This document shows positions 29,276 through 38,745 of a stretch of DNA of 64,000 bases, piece after piece. This DNA comes from Limnohabitans sp. DM1 (GTDB lineage Bacteria > Pseudomonadota > Gammaproteobacteria > Burkholderiales > Burkholderiaceae_C): the NCBI RefSeq assembly GCF_001269385.1, contig NZ_CXOO01000010.1, forward strand, positions 352,873 through 416,872. Direction: 5' to 3'. The first letter of the stretch is position 1; every line of letters starts with the position of its first letter. Position numbers and translations under genes: made by a program. A model generated the notes under the pieces. The model did no database searches and was not told the origin of the DNA. It saw only the letters and a list, made by a program, of their open reading frames with translations.

Positions 29276-29989
29276 TCAGCGCCCAGCATTGTCCCAAGAC
29301 GAGGAGGCCTTGAGCAACCGCTCAAGGTCGCGTTTGGCTTTGGAGGCACTAGGCACATCCATGTTGGCCGGGAAACGCATCATGAAGTTGCCCATCGGAT
29401 CAATGACGTACAAATGGTCTTGCAACTGCTGGCCCTGAGCCGGGCTGATCCAGCTTTGCACCGTGGCCGTGTTCAGGCGCAGCACGTGCGCCATGTTCAA
29501 AGCGGGCAAGAGGCCGGGGGCTACAGGGGCGTCGTCTGTGACCAACCAGACACGGTCGAGGCGGTCCTTTTCGCGACCCAGAATTTCACGCAACTGTCTC
29601 TGGAAATAGAGGTTTTGCTGGCAACGCTCGGCGCAATCGCCCGACGCCACAGTCACCAGCAACCACTGGCCTTTGAGGCTGGCCAGCATGACCGGTTCGC
29701 CCTGCAGGTTTTTGGCACTGACCTGGGGCATGTCTTTTTGCGGCTGGATCAGCTCGCCATAGACACGACGGCCTTCGGGGCGAATGACGTAGTAGGTGAA
29801 GTAAGAGGCAATGACCGGAGAAGCGCAGACCAACATCATGGCGATCATCTTCCAGCGGCCCACGCGGGTGCGCTGGGCATCGGCTTGCACCACAGCACCG
29901 GGGCTGGGCATGTCGTGCACCGTCATGGCCAGGGGGCTGTCAGGCAGGTCGTTTTTGGCGGCGGGGTTGGACAATTTGGAACCAGACAT
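29276..29989 (-). CDS. Membrane-anchored SCO-like thioredoxin-fold protein
   Basis: 237 residues: a cytoplasmic N-terminus, one membrane span (MIAMMLVCASPVIASYFTYY, about 48-67) and a periplasmic thioredoxin-like domain. A SCO-like CxxxC (CAERC) is present, and a C-terminal DPMGNFMMRF resembles the SCO strand DPQGRI. No clear distal copper His is seen, so it may act in thiol redox rather than copper delivery. Its location between SURF1 and ctaA marks it as a cytochrome-oxidase assembly factor (inference). Its 5' end overlaps the SURF1 3' end by 50 bases. Confidence 0.78.
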   Translation of the reverse strand: MSGSKLSNPAAKNDLPDSPLAMTVHDMPSPGAVVQADAQRTRVGRWKMIAMMLVCASPVIASYFTYYVIRPEGRRVYGELIQPQKDMPQVSAKNLQGEPVMLASLKGQWLLVTVASGDCAERCQQNLYFQRQLREILGREKDRLDRVWLVTDDAPVAPGLLPALNMAHVLRLNTATVQSWISPAQGQQLQDHLYVIDPMGNFMMRFPANMDVPSASKAKRDLERLLKASSSWDNAGR

Positions 29990-30683
29990 AAAGTAATGCG
30001 ATCAGACCACTCAGGCCAAACCATTGGAAAGCGTAACCGTGGTGTTTTTCAACGCCACTGGCCACCACAGGCCATTCGCGCAACAGGCCTTCAGAGGGCC
30101 CGCCCGACTGGAGCAAGGTGACTTCGAGTACCTTCAAACCCGTTTCTTGCCGGTAGGCAGTCAGATCAAGATTTTGCCGTATCGGGCCCGTCTCGGCACC
30201 GCCAAAGTCATAGAGCCTTGATGGCCATGGGGCCAAATGCCCTTGCACCTGAACCAAGCCTTCTGCCGTTTGAACTGGGGGCAATGCATTGCGTTCAGTG
30301 AAAGAGCGCTGAGCCCAGCCGCGCTGCACCACGAGGACCTCGCCAGAGCCGTCGATCTGCAAAGGCGTGAGCACAAAAAAGCCGGGCTTGGCATTCATCT
30401 GTCGATTGTCCAGGTAGACCGTGTAGTTGGGCAGCCATCGACCGGTCACGACCATGCGGCGGTAAAGCAACTCGCTGCGCAACAACACGTCTTCAGAACT
30501 CCCCTTCAATGTTCGGCCATCCAACATATCTTTGCGCGACTGCGCCGTTCGAGCATCCTGGAGAGCGGTTTTTTCACTGGCGCGGCCGAGCTGCCACAAC
30601 CCCAGCGAAAAAGTGATGGCCACACCCACAGCGGTTAACGCCAGCACGATCCATCTTTTCCAGTGAAGGGGTTTGTCAGTCAT
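29940..30683 (-). CDS. SURF1-family cytochrome c oxidase assembly protein
   Basis: 247-residue inner-membrane protein with two membrane spans, near residues 11-32 (IVLALTAVGVAITFSLGLWQL) and at the C-terminus (GYAFQWFGLSGLIALLYVWF), flanking a periplasmic domain. LGLWQLGRASEK, VYLDNR, VQRGWA and HHGYAFQWF are SURF1 hallmarks. It supports haem a3 insertion into subunit I. First gene of the minus-strand run SURF1 - SCO-like - ctaA - ctaB - sco; divergent from the DUF2909 gene. Confidence 0.93.
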   Translation of the reverse strand: MTDKPLHWKRWIVLALTAVGVAITFSLGLWQLGRASEKTALQDARTAQSRKDMLDGRTLKGSSEDVLLRSELLYRRMVVTGRWLPNYTVYLDNRQMNAKPGFFVLTPLQIDGSGEVLVVQRGWAQRSFTERNALPPVQTAEGLVQVQGHLAPWPSRLYDFGGAETGPIRQNLDLTAYRQETGLKVLEVTLLQSGGPSEGLLREWPVVASGVEKHHGYAFQWFGLSGLIALLYVWFQIVQPRRQKRPA

Positions 30684-30697
30684 TGGATAATGTGTCC

Positions 30698-30931
30698 ATG
30701 AAAATTCTTGTCGCCATCGCGTTTCTCGCCATTTTGGTCAGTCTGGGTTCGGCCCTGATGTACATGATGCGGGGCAGCACCCCGCCCGCCGAGGGCCAAG
30801 CGCCCAAAAAAGGCAACATGGCCACCGCGCTGGCTTTTCGTGTCGGCTTTTCCATTGTCCTCTTCATCTGCGTTCTGGTGTCTTGGAAAATGGGCTGGAT
30901 CCAGCCGACAGGTATCCCGCCAGGGGCCTGA
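30698..30931 (+). CDS. Twin-transmembrane protein (DUF2909)
   Basis: 77 residues from the ATG at 30698; a TTG five codons earlier would overlap SURF1's start region. Two membrane helices (VAIAFLAILVSLGSALMYMM and VGFSIVLFICVLVSWKMGW) joined by a short Lys-rich loop. DUF2909 proteins occur next to oxidase genes in betaproteobacteria; function unknown. Confidence 0.82.
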   Translation: MKILVAIAFLAILVSLGSALMYMMRGSTPPAEGQAPKKGNMATALAFRVGFSIVLFICVLVSWKMGWIQPTGIPPGA

Positions 30932-30990
30932 TCAATGCTTCGATTTTTGTGGTGACCCTTACTCGATTTCATTTGGTATTTTCGCGTCAT

Positions 30991-31040
30991 CCTTGCCCAA
31001 CAAAAAAGCGCCCTTGGGCGCTTTTTTGTTGGGGCCAAGG
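30991..31040. terminator. Bidirectional terminator between DUF2909 and ctaE
   Basis: A long inverted repeat whose core GCGCC-CTTG-GGCGC is flanked by A6/T6 runs and an extended CCCAAC/GTTGGG arm. It can serve both the DUF2909 gene and the convergent ctaE. Confidence 0.88.
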
Positions 31041-31046
31041 GCAGGC

Positions 31047-31928
31047 TTACATCCAATACACGAGGATGTACAAACCCAGCCAGACCACGTCCACAAAGTG
31101 CCAGTACCAAGCTGCACCTTCAAAACCAAAATGACGGTCTTTGGTGAAGTGGCCTTTTTGTAAACGCAGGGTGATGAACAAGAGCATCAACATGCCCACG
31201 AACACGTGAAAGCCGTGAAAACCCGTCAGCATGTAGAAGGTGGAGCCATAAATACCAGAAGACAATTTGAGGTTCAGGTCACCCCAAGCATGGGCGTACT
31301 CATAACCTTGAACGAACAAGAAAGTCAAACCCAAAATCACCGTCATCCACATGTACATGATGGTTTTGCTTCGATTGCCTACTTGCAGTGCATGGTGAGC
31401 AATGGTCAAAGTCACGCCTGATGTCAACAACAATGCGGTGTTGATGGTAGGCAACCAGAAGGGTCCCATGGTTTGAAAGGGCTCGACGAAACCGGCTGGC
31501 GAAGTGGTCGCACCGGGCACCACGCTGGGCCATGCGGCTTTGAAGTCAGGCCAAAGCAATGCGTTTTCCAGGCTACCGAGCGCAGGAATCGAATGTGAAC
31601 GGGCCCACCACAGTGCGGTGAAGAATGCGCCAAAGAACATCACCTCAGAGAAGATGAACCAGGTCATGCTCCAACGGTAGGACAAGTCGATTTTGCGACC
31701 GTACATGCCGTTCTCACTTTCGTGCACGGCCTCGGAGAACCACTGGTACAAGACAATCAACCACCAGGCCATACCGAAGAACAGGCAATACATGCCCCAT
31801 TCGACGCCATTGATCCATTGGCCTGCGCCCAGGATGACGAAGAACAAGCCAATGGCCGACATGACCGGGTGGCGTGACTCGTGCGGAACATAGTAGTAAG
31901 GCGTGCTGCCGTGTGCTGCTGAACTCAT
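31047..31928 (-). CDS. ctaE: Cytochrome c oxidase subunit III
   Basis: 293-residue seven-helix subunit of the aa3 oxidase. It starts with HGSTPYYYVPHESRHPVMSA and contains EVMFFGAFFTALWWAR and FHGFHVFVG, the subunit III signatures. Last gene of the ctaC-ctaD-small-ctaG-DUF2970-ctaE unit. The strong inverted repeat just beyond its stop ends this transcript. Confidence 0.96.
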   Translation of the reverse strand: MSSAAHGSTPYYYVPHESRHPVMSAIGLFFVILGAGQWINGVEWGMYCLFFGMAWWLIVLYQWFSEAVHESENGMYGRKIDLSYRWSMTWFIFSEVMFFGAFFTALWWARSHSIPALGSLENALLWPDFKAAWPSVVPGATTSPAGFVEPFQTMGPFWLPTINTALLLTSGVTLTIAHHALQVGNRSKTIMYMWMTVILGLTFLFVQGYEYAHAWGDLNLKLSSGIYGSTFYMLTGFHGFHVFVGMLMLLFITLRLQKGHFTKDRHFGFEGAAWYWHFVDVVWLGLYILVYWM

Positions 31929-31972
31929 GGGGACTCCTGCTCTCTCTTCTATCGAAATCTTATTTTTGGCGA

Positions 31973-32197
31973 TTAAAGGCCGGTGGGCTGAACCACGACC
32001 CAGTTGACCAGGGCCATCAGCCCCAGAACAAACAACAATGCCGCAACAATGGCCACACCAACGATGTGGAACGGGTTGAGTTTTTCAAGGTCTTGTTGGT
32101 AGTCGGCATTCTTGCGGAGGCCGACAAAGGACCAAAGAACAGCCTGAATGGTGCGCAACCAGGACGTTTTGGAAACGGGCATCTCAGGCGTGGTCAT
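31973..32197 (-). CDS. DUF2970 small membrane protein
   Basis: 74 residues from ATG 32197, chosen because it overlaps the ctaG stop (ATGA); an upstream TTG lies within ctaG. A soluble N-terminal half contains WSFVGLRKNADYQQDL, the DUF2970 motif, followed by one membrane helix (GVAIVAALLFVLGLMALVNW). Found between ctaG and ctaE in many Burkholderiales; presumably an oxidase accessory protein. Confidence 0.85.
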   Translation of the reverse strand: MTTPEMPVSKTSWLRTIQAVLWSFVGLRKNADYQQDLEKLNPFHIVGVAIVAALLFVLGLMALVNWVVVQPTGL

Positions 32198-32823
32198 GAT
32201 CCCCAACCTGTCTTGAGCGGCAAGGGCTGAACAACAGCCGCCAAAGGCGCTGTCGGGGCAGCCGGTGTTTTACCGCCCACCTCAAAGAAGGTGTAGGACA
32301 GAGTGATGGTGGTCACGTCTTTCGACAACTTGGGGTCGATCACAAAGGCGACGGGCCAGGATTTTTTCTCGCCGGGCTCCAGGGTGTACTGGTTGAAACA
32401 GAAACACTCGAGCTTGTTGAAATGGTTGGCCGCATTGCGTGGTGCATAGCTGGGAATGGCTTGAGCAGCCATGCGGCGATTTTGTACATTCTGGAACTCG
32501 TACATCACAGTGCTGAGTTCGCCAGGATGCACCTGCATGGACCGCTTCTCGGGCTTGAACTCCCAAGGGCCACGCACATTGGCGTCGAACTCGACGGTGA
32601 TGGTGCGGGTGGTATCAACCTGGCTATTGCGCAACACCTCAGCGGCTTTACCCGCCTTGGCATTGCCCGGGACCTGGCTCTCGGAAATTGACAGGATGTT
32701 GATGCCTGTGATTTCGCAAATCGCCTTGTAAATAGGCACCAGCGCATAACCGAAGCAGAACATGCCCGCGGTCACCACCGCCAGCTTGCCCACCATCTTC
32801 AGGTTTTCACCACGCAGGTTCAT
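32194..32823 (-). CDS. ctaG: Cytochrome c oxidase assembly protein CtaG (Cox11 family)
   Basis: Copper chaperone for the CuB site of subunit I. 209 residues: an N-terminal membrane anchor (KLAVVTAGMFCFGYALVPIY) and a periplasmic beta domain with the copper motif ECFCFNQ. A GTG precedes the ATG at 32823; the ATG is preferred. Coupled to the DUF2970 gene by overlap. Confidence 0.95.
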   Translation of the reverse strand: MNLRGENLKMVGKLAVVTAGMFCFGYALVPIYKAICEITGINILSISESQVPGNAKAGKAAEVLRNSQVDTTRTITVEFDANVRGPWEFKPEKRSMQVHPGELSTVMYEFQNVQNRRMAAQAIPSYAPRNAANHFNKLECFCFNQYTLEPGEKKSWPVAFVIDPKLSKDVTTITLSYTFFEVGGKTPAAPTAPLAAVVQPLPLKTGWGS

Positions 32824-32832
32824 CACACTCTT

Positions 32833-32949
32833 TCAGGGGTTGAGGATCAGCAACTTGGCCACAAAACCGAGCAGCACGGCAAGTGCCACCGAGGCCAGGA
32901 TCAGGCCCAAGCGCACATTGCTTTTTCTTTGTTCAGGTGTCATGGCCAT
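32833..32949 (-). CDS. Cytochrome oxidase small assembly protein, 38 aa
   Basis: A tiny gene between ctaD and ctaG. It encodes a charged N-terminus (MAMTPEQRKSNVRLG) and a single membrane helix (LILASVALAVLLGFVAKLLI). Proteins of this size and sequence type occupy the same slot in Comamonadaceae oxidase operons. It starts 6 bases after the ctaD stop and ends 10 bases before ctaG, so it fills the gap exactly. A second ATG lies two codons in. Confidence 0.82.
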   Translation of the reverse strand: MAMTPEQRKSNVRLGLILASVALAVLLGFVAKLLILNP

Positions 32950-32954
32950 GGCAA

Positions 32955-34571
32955 TCAACCAATCACGCGGGTCGCGGTTGCGTCCAGCTTGGGTGGGTTT
33001 TCAAAGGTATGGAAAGGTGCTGGCGAGGGCACTTCCCACTCCAGGCCTTCGGCCGCTTCCCAAGGCTTTTGGGGAGCTTTTTCACCTTTGCCCATCATCG
33101 CAGGCAGGACGACGAACAAGAAGAAATAGACCTGGGCAAAGCCGAAGAAGAAGGCACCGACCGAGGCGATCATGTTGAAGTCTGTGAACTGCATGGGGTA
33201 GTCGGCGTAGCGACGGGGCATACCGGCCAGACCCAGGAAGTGCATCGGGAAGAATGTGATGTTGAAGGAGATCAGCGACCACCAGAAGTGGATCTTGCCG
33301 CGTGTTTCGTTGTACATCACACCGGTCCACTTGGGAATCCAGTAGTAAACACCTGCGAACAGGGCAAACAGCGAACCCGCCACCAACACGTAGTGGAAGT
33401 GGGCCACCACGTAATAGGTGTCTTGCAGTTGGATGTCGATCGGGGCCATGGCCAGGATCAGACCGGTGAAACCACCCATGGTGAACACGAAAATGAAGCC
33501 CACAGCAAACAGCATGGGAGTTTCAAAGGTCATGGAGCCACGCCACATGGTGGCGATCCAGTTGAAGATCTTCACGGCGGTGGGCACAGCGATCAGCATC
33601 GTGGCGTACATGAAGAACAGCTGGCCTGTGACTGGCATGCCAGTGGTGAACATGTGGTGAGCCCACACAATGAACGACAGGATGGCAATCGACGATGTGG
33701 CATACACCATGGAGGCGTAGCCGAACAGCTTCTTGCGGGCAAAGGCAGGCACGATCTGGCTGATGATGCCGAAGGCCGGCAAGATCATGATGTACACCTC
33801 GGGGTGACCGAAGAACCAGAAGATGTGCTGGTACATGACCGGGTCACCACCACCAGCGGGGTTAAAGAAGCTGGTGCCGAAATGACGGTCTGTCAGGGTC
33901 ATGGTGATCGCGCCAGCCAACACAGGCATCACGGCGATCAGCAGGTAAGCGGTGATCAACCATGTCCAGGCAAACATGGGCATCTTCATCAAGGTCATGC
34001 CAGGAGCGCGCATGTTGAGGATGGTCACGATGATGTTGATCGAACCCATGATGGACGAGGCACCCAGGATGTGCATGGCAAAAATACCAGCGTCCATCGA
34101 TGGACCCATTTGCAGAGTCAAAGGTGCGTACAAGGTCCAACCTGCAGCAGGTGCGCCACCGGGCATGAAAAACGAACCGACCAACATGGCGCCAGCAGGA
34201 ATCATCAGCCAGAAGCTGAAGTTGTTCATGCGGGCAAAGGCCATGTCAGAGGCGCCAATTTGCAAAGGCAGCATCCAGTTCGCAAAGCCCACAAAGGCCG
34301 GCATGATCGCGCCGAACACCATGATGATGCCGTGCATGGTGGTGAATTGATTGAACAACTCAGGGTTGACCACTTGAAGGCCAGGTTGGAACAGCTCAGC
34401 ACGAATGCCCAGCGCCAACACACCGCCGATCATGAGCATGGCGAAGCTGAACAACAGGTACAAAGTACCAATGTCTTTGTGGTTGGTGGCATACACCCAA
34501 CGACGCCAGCCCGCAGGCGCGTGACCGTGGTCGTCATGGGCGTGATCGTGATGGTCTAGAACGGCACTCAT
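32955..34571 (-). CDS. ctaD: Cytochrome c oxidase subunit I
   Basis: 538-residue catalytic subunit of an aa3-type haem-copper oxidase with about twelve helices. Haem a/a3 and CuB ligands are seen in [29 protein letters not shown] (His-Tyr crosslink), WAHHMFTTG and HFHYVLVAG. The N-terminus is rich in His and Asp ([17 protein letters not shown]) before the usual [17 protein letters not shown]. It follows ctaC by 32 bases. Confidence 0.97.
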   Translation of the reverse strand: MSAVLDHHDHAHDDHGHAPAGWRRWVYATNHKDIGTLYLLFSFAMLMIGGVLALGIRAELFQPGLQVVNPELFNQFTTMHGIIMVFGAIMPAFVGFANWMLPLQIGASDMAFARMNNFSFWLMIPAGAMLVGSFFMPGGAPAAGWTLYAPLTLQMGPSMDAGIFAMHILGASSIMGSINIIVTILNMRAPGMTLMKMPMFAWTWLITAYLLIAVMPVLAGAITMTLTDRHFGTSFFNPAGGGDPVMYQHIFWFFGHPEVYIMILPAFGIISQIVPAFARKKLFGYASMVYATSSIAILSFIVWAHHMFTTGMPVTGQLFFMYATMLIAVPTAVKIFNWIATMWRGSMTFETPMLFAVGFIFVFTMGGFTGLILAMAPIDIQLQDTYYVVAHFHYVLVAGSLFALFAGVYYWIPKWTGVMYNETRGKIHFWWSLISFNITFFPMHFLGLAGMPRRYADYPMQFTDFNMIASVGAFFFGFAQVYFFLFVVLPAMMGKGEKAPQKPWEAAEGLEWEVPSPAPFHTFENPPKLDATATRVIG

Positions 34572-34603
34572 CTTGATTTCCTTTGATTTGAATACGGTAC
34601 GGC

Positions 34604-35776
34604 TTATTTGCGAGCGGCCAAAACTTCAGCCGGTTGCACGATTTGCCCGGTCTTGTTGGACCAGTTGTTTTTAGTGTAGGTAATCACAGCAGCGATTTCG
34701 GTGTCCGACAACTGCTTCCATGCGGGCATGGCGCCATTGTTTTGGCCGTTGAGCATCACTGCGATTTGCTTGGACTTGTCGGCATCCAGGACGATAGCAG
34801 AGCCATCCACCGCCTTGATGGCACCAGCGCCCTTGCCATTGGCTTGGTGGCAAGCCGCGCAATTGGCTGCATAGACTTTTTCACCACGCTTGGACAAATC
34901 ATCCAAGGCCCAGACCTTGGCAGGATCATCCGCTTTGGCCGCTTGTTTTTTCTTCTCGGCGTCCACCCAGGCGGCATAGTCGGGGGCTGACAAAACCTTC
35001 ACATGAATGGGCATGTAAGCATGCTCTTTGCCACACAACTCAGCGCATTGACCGTAGAAATCGCCAGTTTTTTCAGCACGGAACCAAGTGTCACGCACAA
35101 AACCGGGGATCGCATCTTGTTTGATACCAAAGGCAGGAACCATGAAGGCGTGGATCACGTCGTTGGCGGTGGTGATGACACGCACTTTTTGGCCAACAGG
35201 CACAACCAATGGGTTGTCAACTTTGAGCAGGTAGTTGTCGCCTTCAGGCTTGCCGGCGTCAGACATGGCACGCTGCGAAGAATCCAGCGTGGAGATGTAA
35301 CTCAGGCCCTCACCCTCGCCTTTGATGTAGTCGTAACCCCATTTCCACTGATAGCCCGTGACCTTGACGGTCAGGTCGGCATTGGTGGTATCTTTTTGGG
35401 CCACCAACACTTTGGTGGCAGGCAATGCCATCAAGATCACAATCAGGAAGGGAACAGCTGTCCAAACAATCTCCACTGTCACCGATTCGGTGAAGGTGGC
35501 AGGCTTGTGGCCGACTGATTTGCGGTGCTTCCAGATGGAATAGAACATGACTGCAAAAACAGCAATGAACACCACCGTGCAGATGATCAACATCATCCAG
35601 TGCAGCCAGTGCTGCTCTTCGGCAATTTTGGTCACTGGCGCTGCAAAATTGAGCTGATTGACGGCAGGTCCGCCCGGCAAATCATTGACCGCAAAAGCCG
35701 CTGTGGTTGCCCACGCGCCAGCAAAAATGCCCGCGCGGGATAGCAGCGTAGCCAATTGGTTGGAAATATTCTTCAT
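34604..35776 (-). CDS. ctaC: Cytochrome c oxidase subunit II with C-terminal cytochrome c domain
   Basis: 390 residues from ATG 35776. It has a signal peptide, two membrane helices, and the CuA domain (DVIHAF, then CAELCGKEH with its two Cys, His and downstream Met). A fused cytochrome c domain has the haem site CAACH and a distal Met in GAMPAW. The fusion gives a caa3-like subunit II that can take electrons from soluble c-type cytochromes. It heads the oxidase structural operon, 78 bases after the DUF2244 gene. Confidence 0.96.
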   Translation of the reverse strand: MKNISNQLATLLSRAGIFAGAWATTAAFAVNDLPGGPAVNQLNFAAPVTKIAEEQHWLHWMMLIICTVVFIAVFAVMFYSIWKHRKSVGHKPATFTESVTVEIVWTAVPFLIVILMALPATKVLVAQKDTTNADLTVKVTGYQWKWGYDYIKGEGEGLSYISTLDSSQRAMSDAGKPEGDNYLLKVDNPLVVPVGQKVRVITTANDVIHAFMVPAFGIKQDAIPGFVRDTWFRAEKTGDFYGQCAELCGKEHAYMPIHVKVLSAPDYAAWVDAEKKKQAAKADDPAKVWALDDLSKRGEKVYAANCAACHQANGKGAGAIKAVDGSAIVLDADKSKQIAVMLNGQNNGAMPAWKQLSDTEIAAVITYTKNNWSNKTGQIVQPAEVLAARK

Positions 35777-35854
35777 GGTTCTCACTAACTTCCAAGACAC
35801 TGTTGAACTCACACCTCAGGCAAACTAGGCCAAGCCCTGCTTACCCCCAAAGCA

Positions 35855-36331
35855 TCACGCTGAACGCAATGCCTTTCTAATTTCTCGCGCCAACATTTGA
35901 CGCAATTCAGGGCGCACAAAACGCCCCACCTCCATTGAACGCCCCTGGCCCGATAGCTCAATCAGACTGTGGTCGCCAGATTTTGGCTCGACTCTGACCC
36001 ATTGACGAACAAATTCTGCTCGCTCCATACGGCCGGCAGATTCTTTTTCCACCACCAGCTTTGTGCTGTGCAGTGAAATCCTCTCGCCGTCGGTTGCATG
36101 TCTGGCGTAGATCAAAAATGCAACACCCACCACAACAACTTCAAACCCGGCAAAAACCAACACCAAAGTTGCACCTTGAAACCAGAAAACCCCCCCTATC
36201 CCCAAGGAAACCAAGCACAGCGAGAAATACAACCACGCCAACTGGGAAGGGGTAATCGAACAATTGCGACGAAGCTGCCAATGAAGAACAGATTCAGACT
36301 CTTGCGCGAACTGGTAGGTGGGATTTGACAC
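35855..36331 (-). CDS. DUF2244 membrane protein
   Basis: 158 residues, GTG start at 36331 with no nearby in-frame ATG. Two membrane helices near residues 32-75 (LAWLYFSLCLVSLGIGGVFW and TLVLVFAGFEVVVVGVAFLI) are followed by a cytosolic beta domain ending FVRPELRQMLAREIRKAL. DUF2244 proteins are integral membrane proteins of unknown function, often upstream of the cytochrome oxidase operon. Confidence 0.8.
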   Translation of the reverse strand: MSNPTYQFAQESESVLHWQLRRNCSITPSQLAWLYFSLCLVSLGIGGVFWFQGATLVLVFAGFEVVVVGVAFLIYARHATDGERISLHSTKLVVEKESAGRMERAEFVRQWVRVEPKSGDHSLIELSGQGRSMEVGRFVRPELRQMLAREIRKALRSA

Positions 36332-36426
36332 GTGTTAACTTTCGCTGAGCTAACGGGCTTTTCAGCACGCTCTGAAGCCAAATTCGGCCGGATTTTACCT
36401 GAGTTACGAGGGGGTTTTGATTCATC

Positions 36427-37344
36427 TCAAACTTTGTCAGAGATATGCAACTGTCCACGCAACATTTGACGCATTTGATCCAAACCAATTTCTGTAAGAG
36501 GTGCAACCTTCATGCGAATTGGCGGTTTGATGGCATGTCCATAGACGATTTCGAAAGTCAATGACAAACGCCCGCCCGCCTCAGGCTTGGCCAAAGTCAT
36601 CAGAACGTCTGAGAGCTGCCGATACCAAAGGCGCCCACGCAATCCTTCAAAGCGTTTCACGCTCAAGTTTCGTCCCAAACCACGCAACTCAGCCAACAAT
36701 TTCTCGGGCGTTTCAAAGGTCAGCGTTATACGCTCCATGTCCATAACAGGTTCTGAAAAACCCGTTTGCACCAACATGTCGCCCCAATCGTGCATATCTG
36801 TGAACTCATGCGCTGGTGCGTGCCACCCCCGCTGCGCAAAGGCATCGCGCAATTCCCGCAAAGTGTCTGGTCCCAAGCAAGAAAACATCAAAAAACCATC
36901 GACAGCGAGTATTCGATACCAAGCTTCGATCAGACTTTTGGGTTGAGCGCATGTGTGTAACTGCATGTTGGCCCACAACATCTGGGATTGTCCGTCCGGC
37001 GGCATGCCCACCTGAACCTTCGATCCCCACCAGCGCAAGGGATGCCACCATGGACTTTGCAGCGCCTTTTGAACTGCGCGGGCTTTGGCAGCTTGTTCAC
37101 AGTGGATCAAGGCTTTCGCGCTGGGATACCGCTGCTGCAAGTGCTTATGGGCATTCAAACCGCCACGCAAGGGCTCCCAATGAACCCATTGCTCTGGCAT
37201 CAACTTGATGTAATCAAGCCGCTCCTGCATGCGTGCCGCCACCTCTTCGTGCAGCCAAGGCGATGCAATCACCGGATCAGGGTATGCCGACCAACGTGCC
37301 GCAGCAACAGGGTCAAGTGAAGGGGGGCATTCAGATTCAGACAT
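36427..37344 (-). CDS. BioC-like methyltransferase with degenerate SAM motif
   Basis: 305 residues from ATG 37344. The central part (WANMQLHTCAQPKSLIEAWY, LAVDGFLMFSCLGPDTLREL) and the later HDWGDMLVQTGFSEPVMDME match BioC, which methylates malonyl-ACP for biotin synthesis. However the expected glycine-rich SAM motif I is replaced by VHWEPLRGGLNAH, so activity is uncertain. No other bio genes are nearby. Divergent from comF. Confidence 0.72.
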   Translation of the reverse strand: MSESECPPSLDPVAAARWSAYPDPVIASPWLHEEVAARMQERLDYIKLMPEQWVHWEPLRGGLNAHKHLQQRYPSAKALIHCEQAAKARAVQKALQSPWWHPLRWWGSKVQVGMPPDGQSQMLWANMQLHTCAQPKSLIEAWYRILAVDGFLMFSCLGPDTLRELRDAFAQRGWHAPAHEFTDMHDWGDMLVQTGFSEPVMDMERITLTFETPEKLLAELRGLGRNLSVKRFEGLRGRLWYRQLSDVLMTLAKPEAGGRLSLTFEIVYGHAIKPPIRMKVAPLTEIGLDQMRQMLRGQLHISDKV

Positions 37345-37445
37345 GGCCAAGGGGTCGAAAGCTTTGAAAATACAACATGCTGCACACGCACTGGGATGAT
37401 TGAAGTGGGCTTGTCGTCAGGGGGTGGCGGCAGTATATTGATTTC

Positions 37446-38195
37446 ATGTGGTCCAAGTTATTCAGAGGGGAAAAGTCATGGTTGGCCTCGCGCAGGCCAG
37501 ACAGCGCTTGGGCATGGTTACCCAGCCGCTGCGCGGTGTGCCGCAGTTGGCCGCATGCCCCTTTGTGTGACACTTGCATCAGTCGTTTTGCCCCACCGCT
37601 TCATCGCTGCAGAACTTGTGCATTGCCCATGCCTACCCAGATGGCCGACATCTGCGGCGTTTGCCTGAAGTTGCCTCCTCCATTGGATGCCTGCCTTTGC
37701 GCCACGTCCTATATCTGGCCATGGCGCGATTTGATTGCCCATCTCAAATTTCACCAGCAACCCGGCTGGGCAGGGCCGTTGGCCACACTGATGATGAGTG
37801 CCCCATGGGTGGAGGACACTCTAGAAGCTGCCGACTGGGTGCTTCCTGTACCCTTGTCGGCCCAACGGCTGGCAGAGCGGGGCTACAACCAGGCCTTGCT
37901 GCTGGCGAACAAACTCAGCCCCGAAAAAACCGATGCGCAGTTGCTGCTGCGCACCCGCCACACCCCTGCTCAGCGCACCCTACCCAGAGCGGAGCGCCTG
38001 AGCAACCTGCATGGTGCTTTTGCCGTCGAGCCTTTGCGAGTCCATGACATCCGGGGAAAAAGGGTGGTTTTGATCGATGACGTGATGACCAGCGGGGCTT
38101 CCCTGCACACCGCAGCACGGGTACTGAGACAAGCTGGTGCCACCCACATCAGCGCCATTGTGCTGGCCCGCACCGCAGCCGACAGTGAAGGCTGA
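37446..38195 (+). CDS. ComF-family phosphoribosyltransferase-like protein
   Basis: 249 residues with an N-terminal zinc-finger region (CAVC, CDTC, CRTC, CGVC) and a C-terminal type I phosphoribosyltransferase fold with PRPP loop [13 protein letters not shown]. ComF homologs (GntX/YhgH) support uptake of transforming DNA in Haemophilus and Bacillus; the biochemical activity is unknown. Other competence genes are not in the window. Confidence 0.9.
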   Translation: MWSKLFRGEKSWLASRRPDSAWAWLPSRCAVCRSWPHAPLCDTCISRFAPPLHRCRTCALPMPTQMADICGVCLKLPPPLDACLCATSYIWPWRDLIAHLKFHQQPGWAGPLATLMMSAPWVEDTLEAADWVLPVPLSAQRLAERGYNQALLLANKLSPEKTDAQLLLRTRHTPAQRTLPRAERLSNLHGAFAVEPLRVHDIRGKRVVLIDDVMTSGASLHTAARVLRQAGATHISAIVLARTAADSEG

Positions 38196-38250
38196 ACCAC
38201 GGCAAACAGCGTGGGACTCGTTCCTCAGGCCCCAAGGCACAATACCGGCC

Positions 38251-38745
38251 ATGTTCCATATCGTCCTCGTCGAACCCGAAATTCCGCCCAACACGGGTAA
38301 TGTCATCCGCCTGGCGGCCAACACCGGCTGCACGCTGCATTTGATCGAACCGCTGGGTTTTTCCATGGACGACAAGCACATGCGGCGTGCCGGACTGGAT
38401 TACCACGAATACGCCGCCTTGCGCCGCCATGCGAACTGGCCCGCCTTTCTGGACAGCGAACGCCCCGCCGCAGACCGGATGTTTGCACTGACCACCAAGG
38501 GCAGCAAAACGGCTCACACCGTGGCCTTTGAGCCTGGAGATTGGCTAGTCTTTGGCGCCGAAACCCGGGGCCTGGCTCCAGAACTGCGCGAACAATTTCC
38601 GCTGAACCAGCGCATCAAACTGCCCATGCGCGAAGGCCAGCGCAGCCTCAATCTATCGAACGCCGTGGCAGTGACCGTCTTCGAAGCCTGGCGGCAAAAC
38701 GGTTTTGGCGGGGCCAGTCTGACCCCATCCAGCCATCAGGCGTAA
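38251..38745 (+). CDS. trmL: tRNA (cytidine/uridine-34-2'-O)-methyltransferase TrmL
   Basis: SPOUT (knotted) methyltransferase modifying the wobble base of tRNA-Leu isoacceptors. The start at 38251 gives 164 residues and the typical N-terminus [20 protein letters not shown]. Other motifs are [23 protein letters not shown] and the knot [11 protein letters not shown]. Its 3' end overlaps the convergent MaoC-fusion gene by 10 bases. A cognate tRNA-Leu (CAA) lies elsewhere in this window. Confidence 0.95.
   Translation: MFHIVLVEPEIPPNTGNVIRLAANTGCTLHLIEPLGFSMDDKHMRRAGLDYHEYAALRRHANWPAFLDSERPAADRMFALTTKGSKTAHTVAFEPGDWLVFGAETRGLAPELREQFPLNQRIKLPMREGQRSLNLSNAVAVTVFEAWRQNGFGGASLTPSSHQA

Noticed and set aside
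32883..34559. A 558-codon plus-strand open frame opposite ctaD
   Set aside because: Composition (His, Gln, Gly, Asp-rich) is that of an antisense shadow, and ctaD is certain on the other strand.
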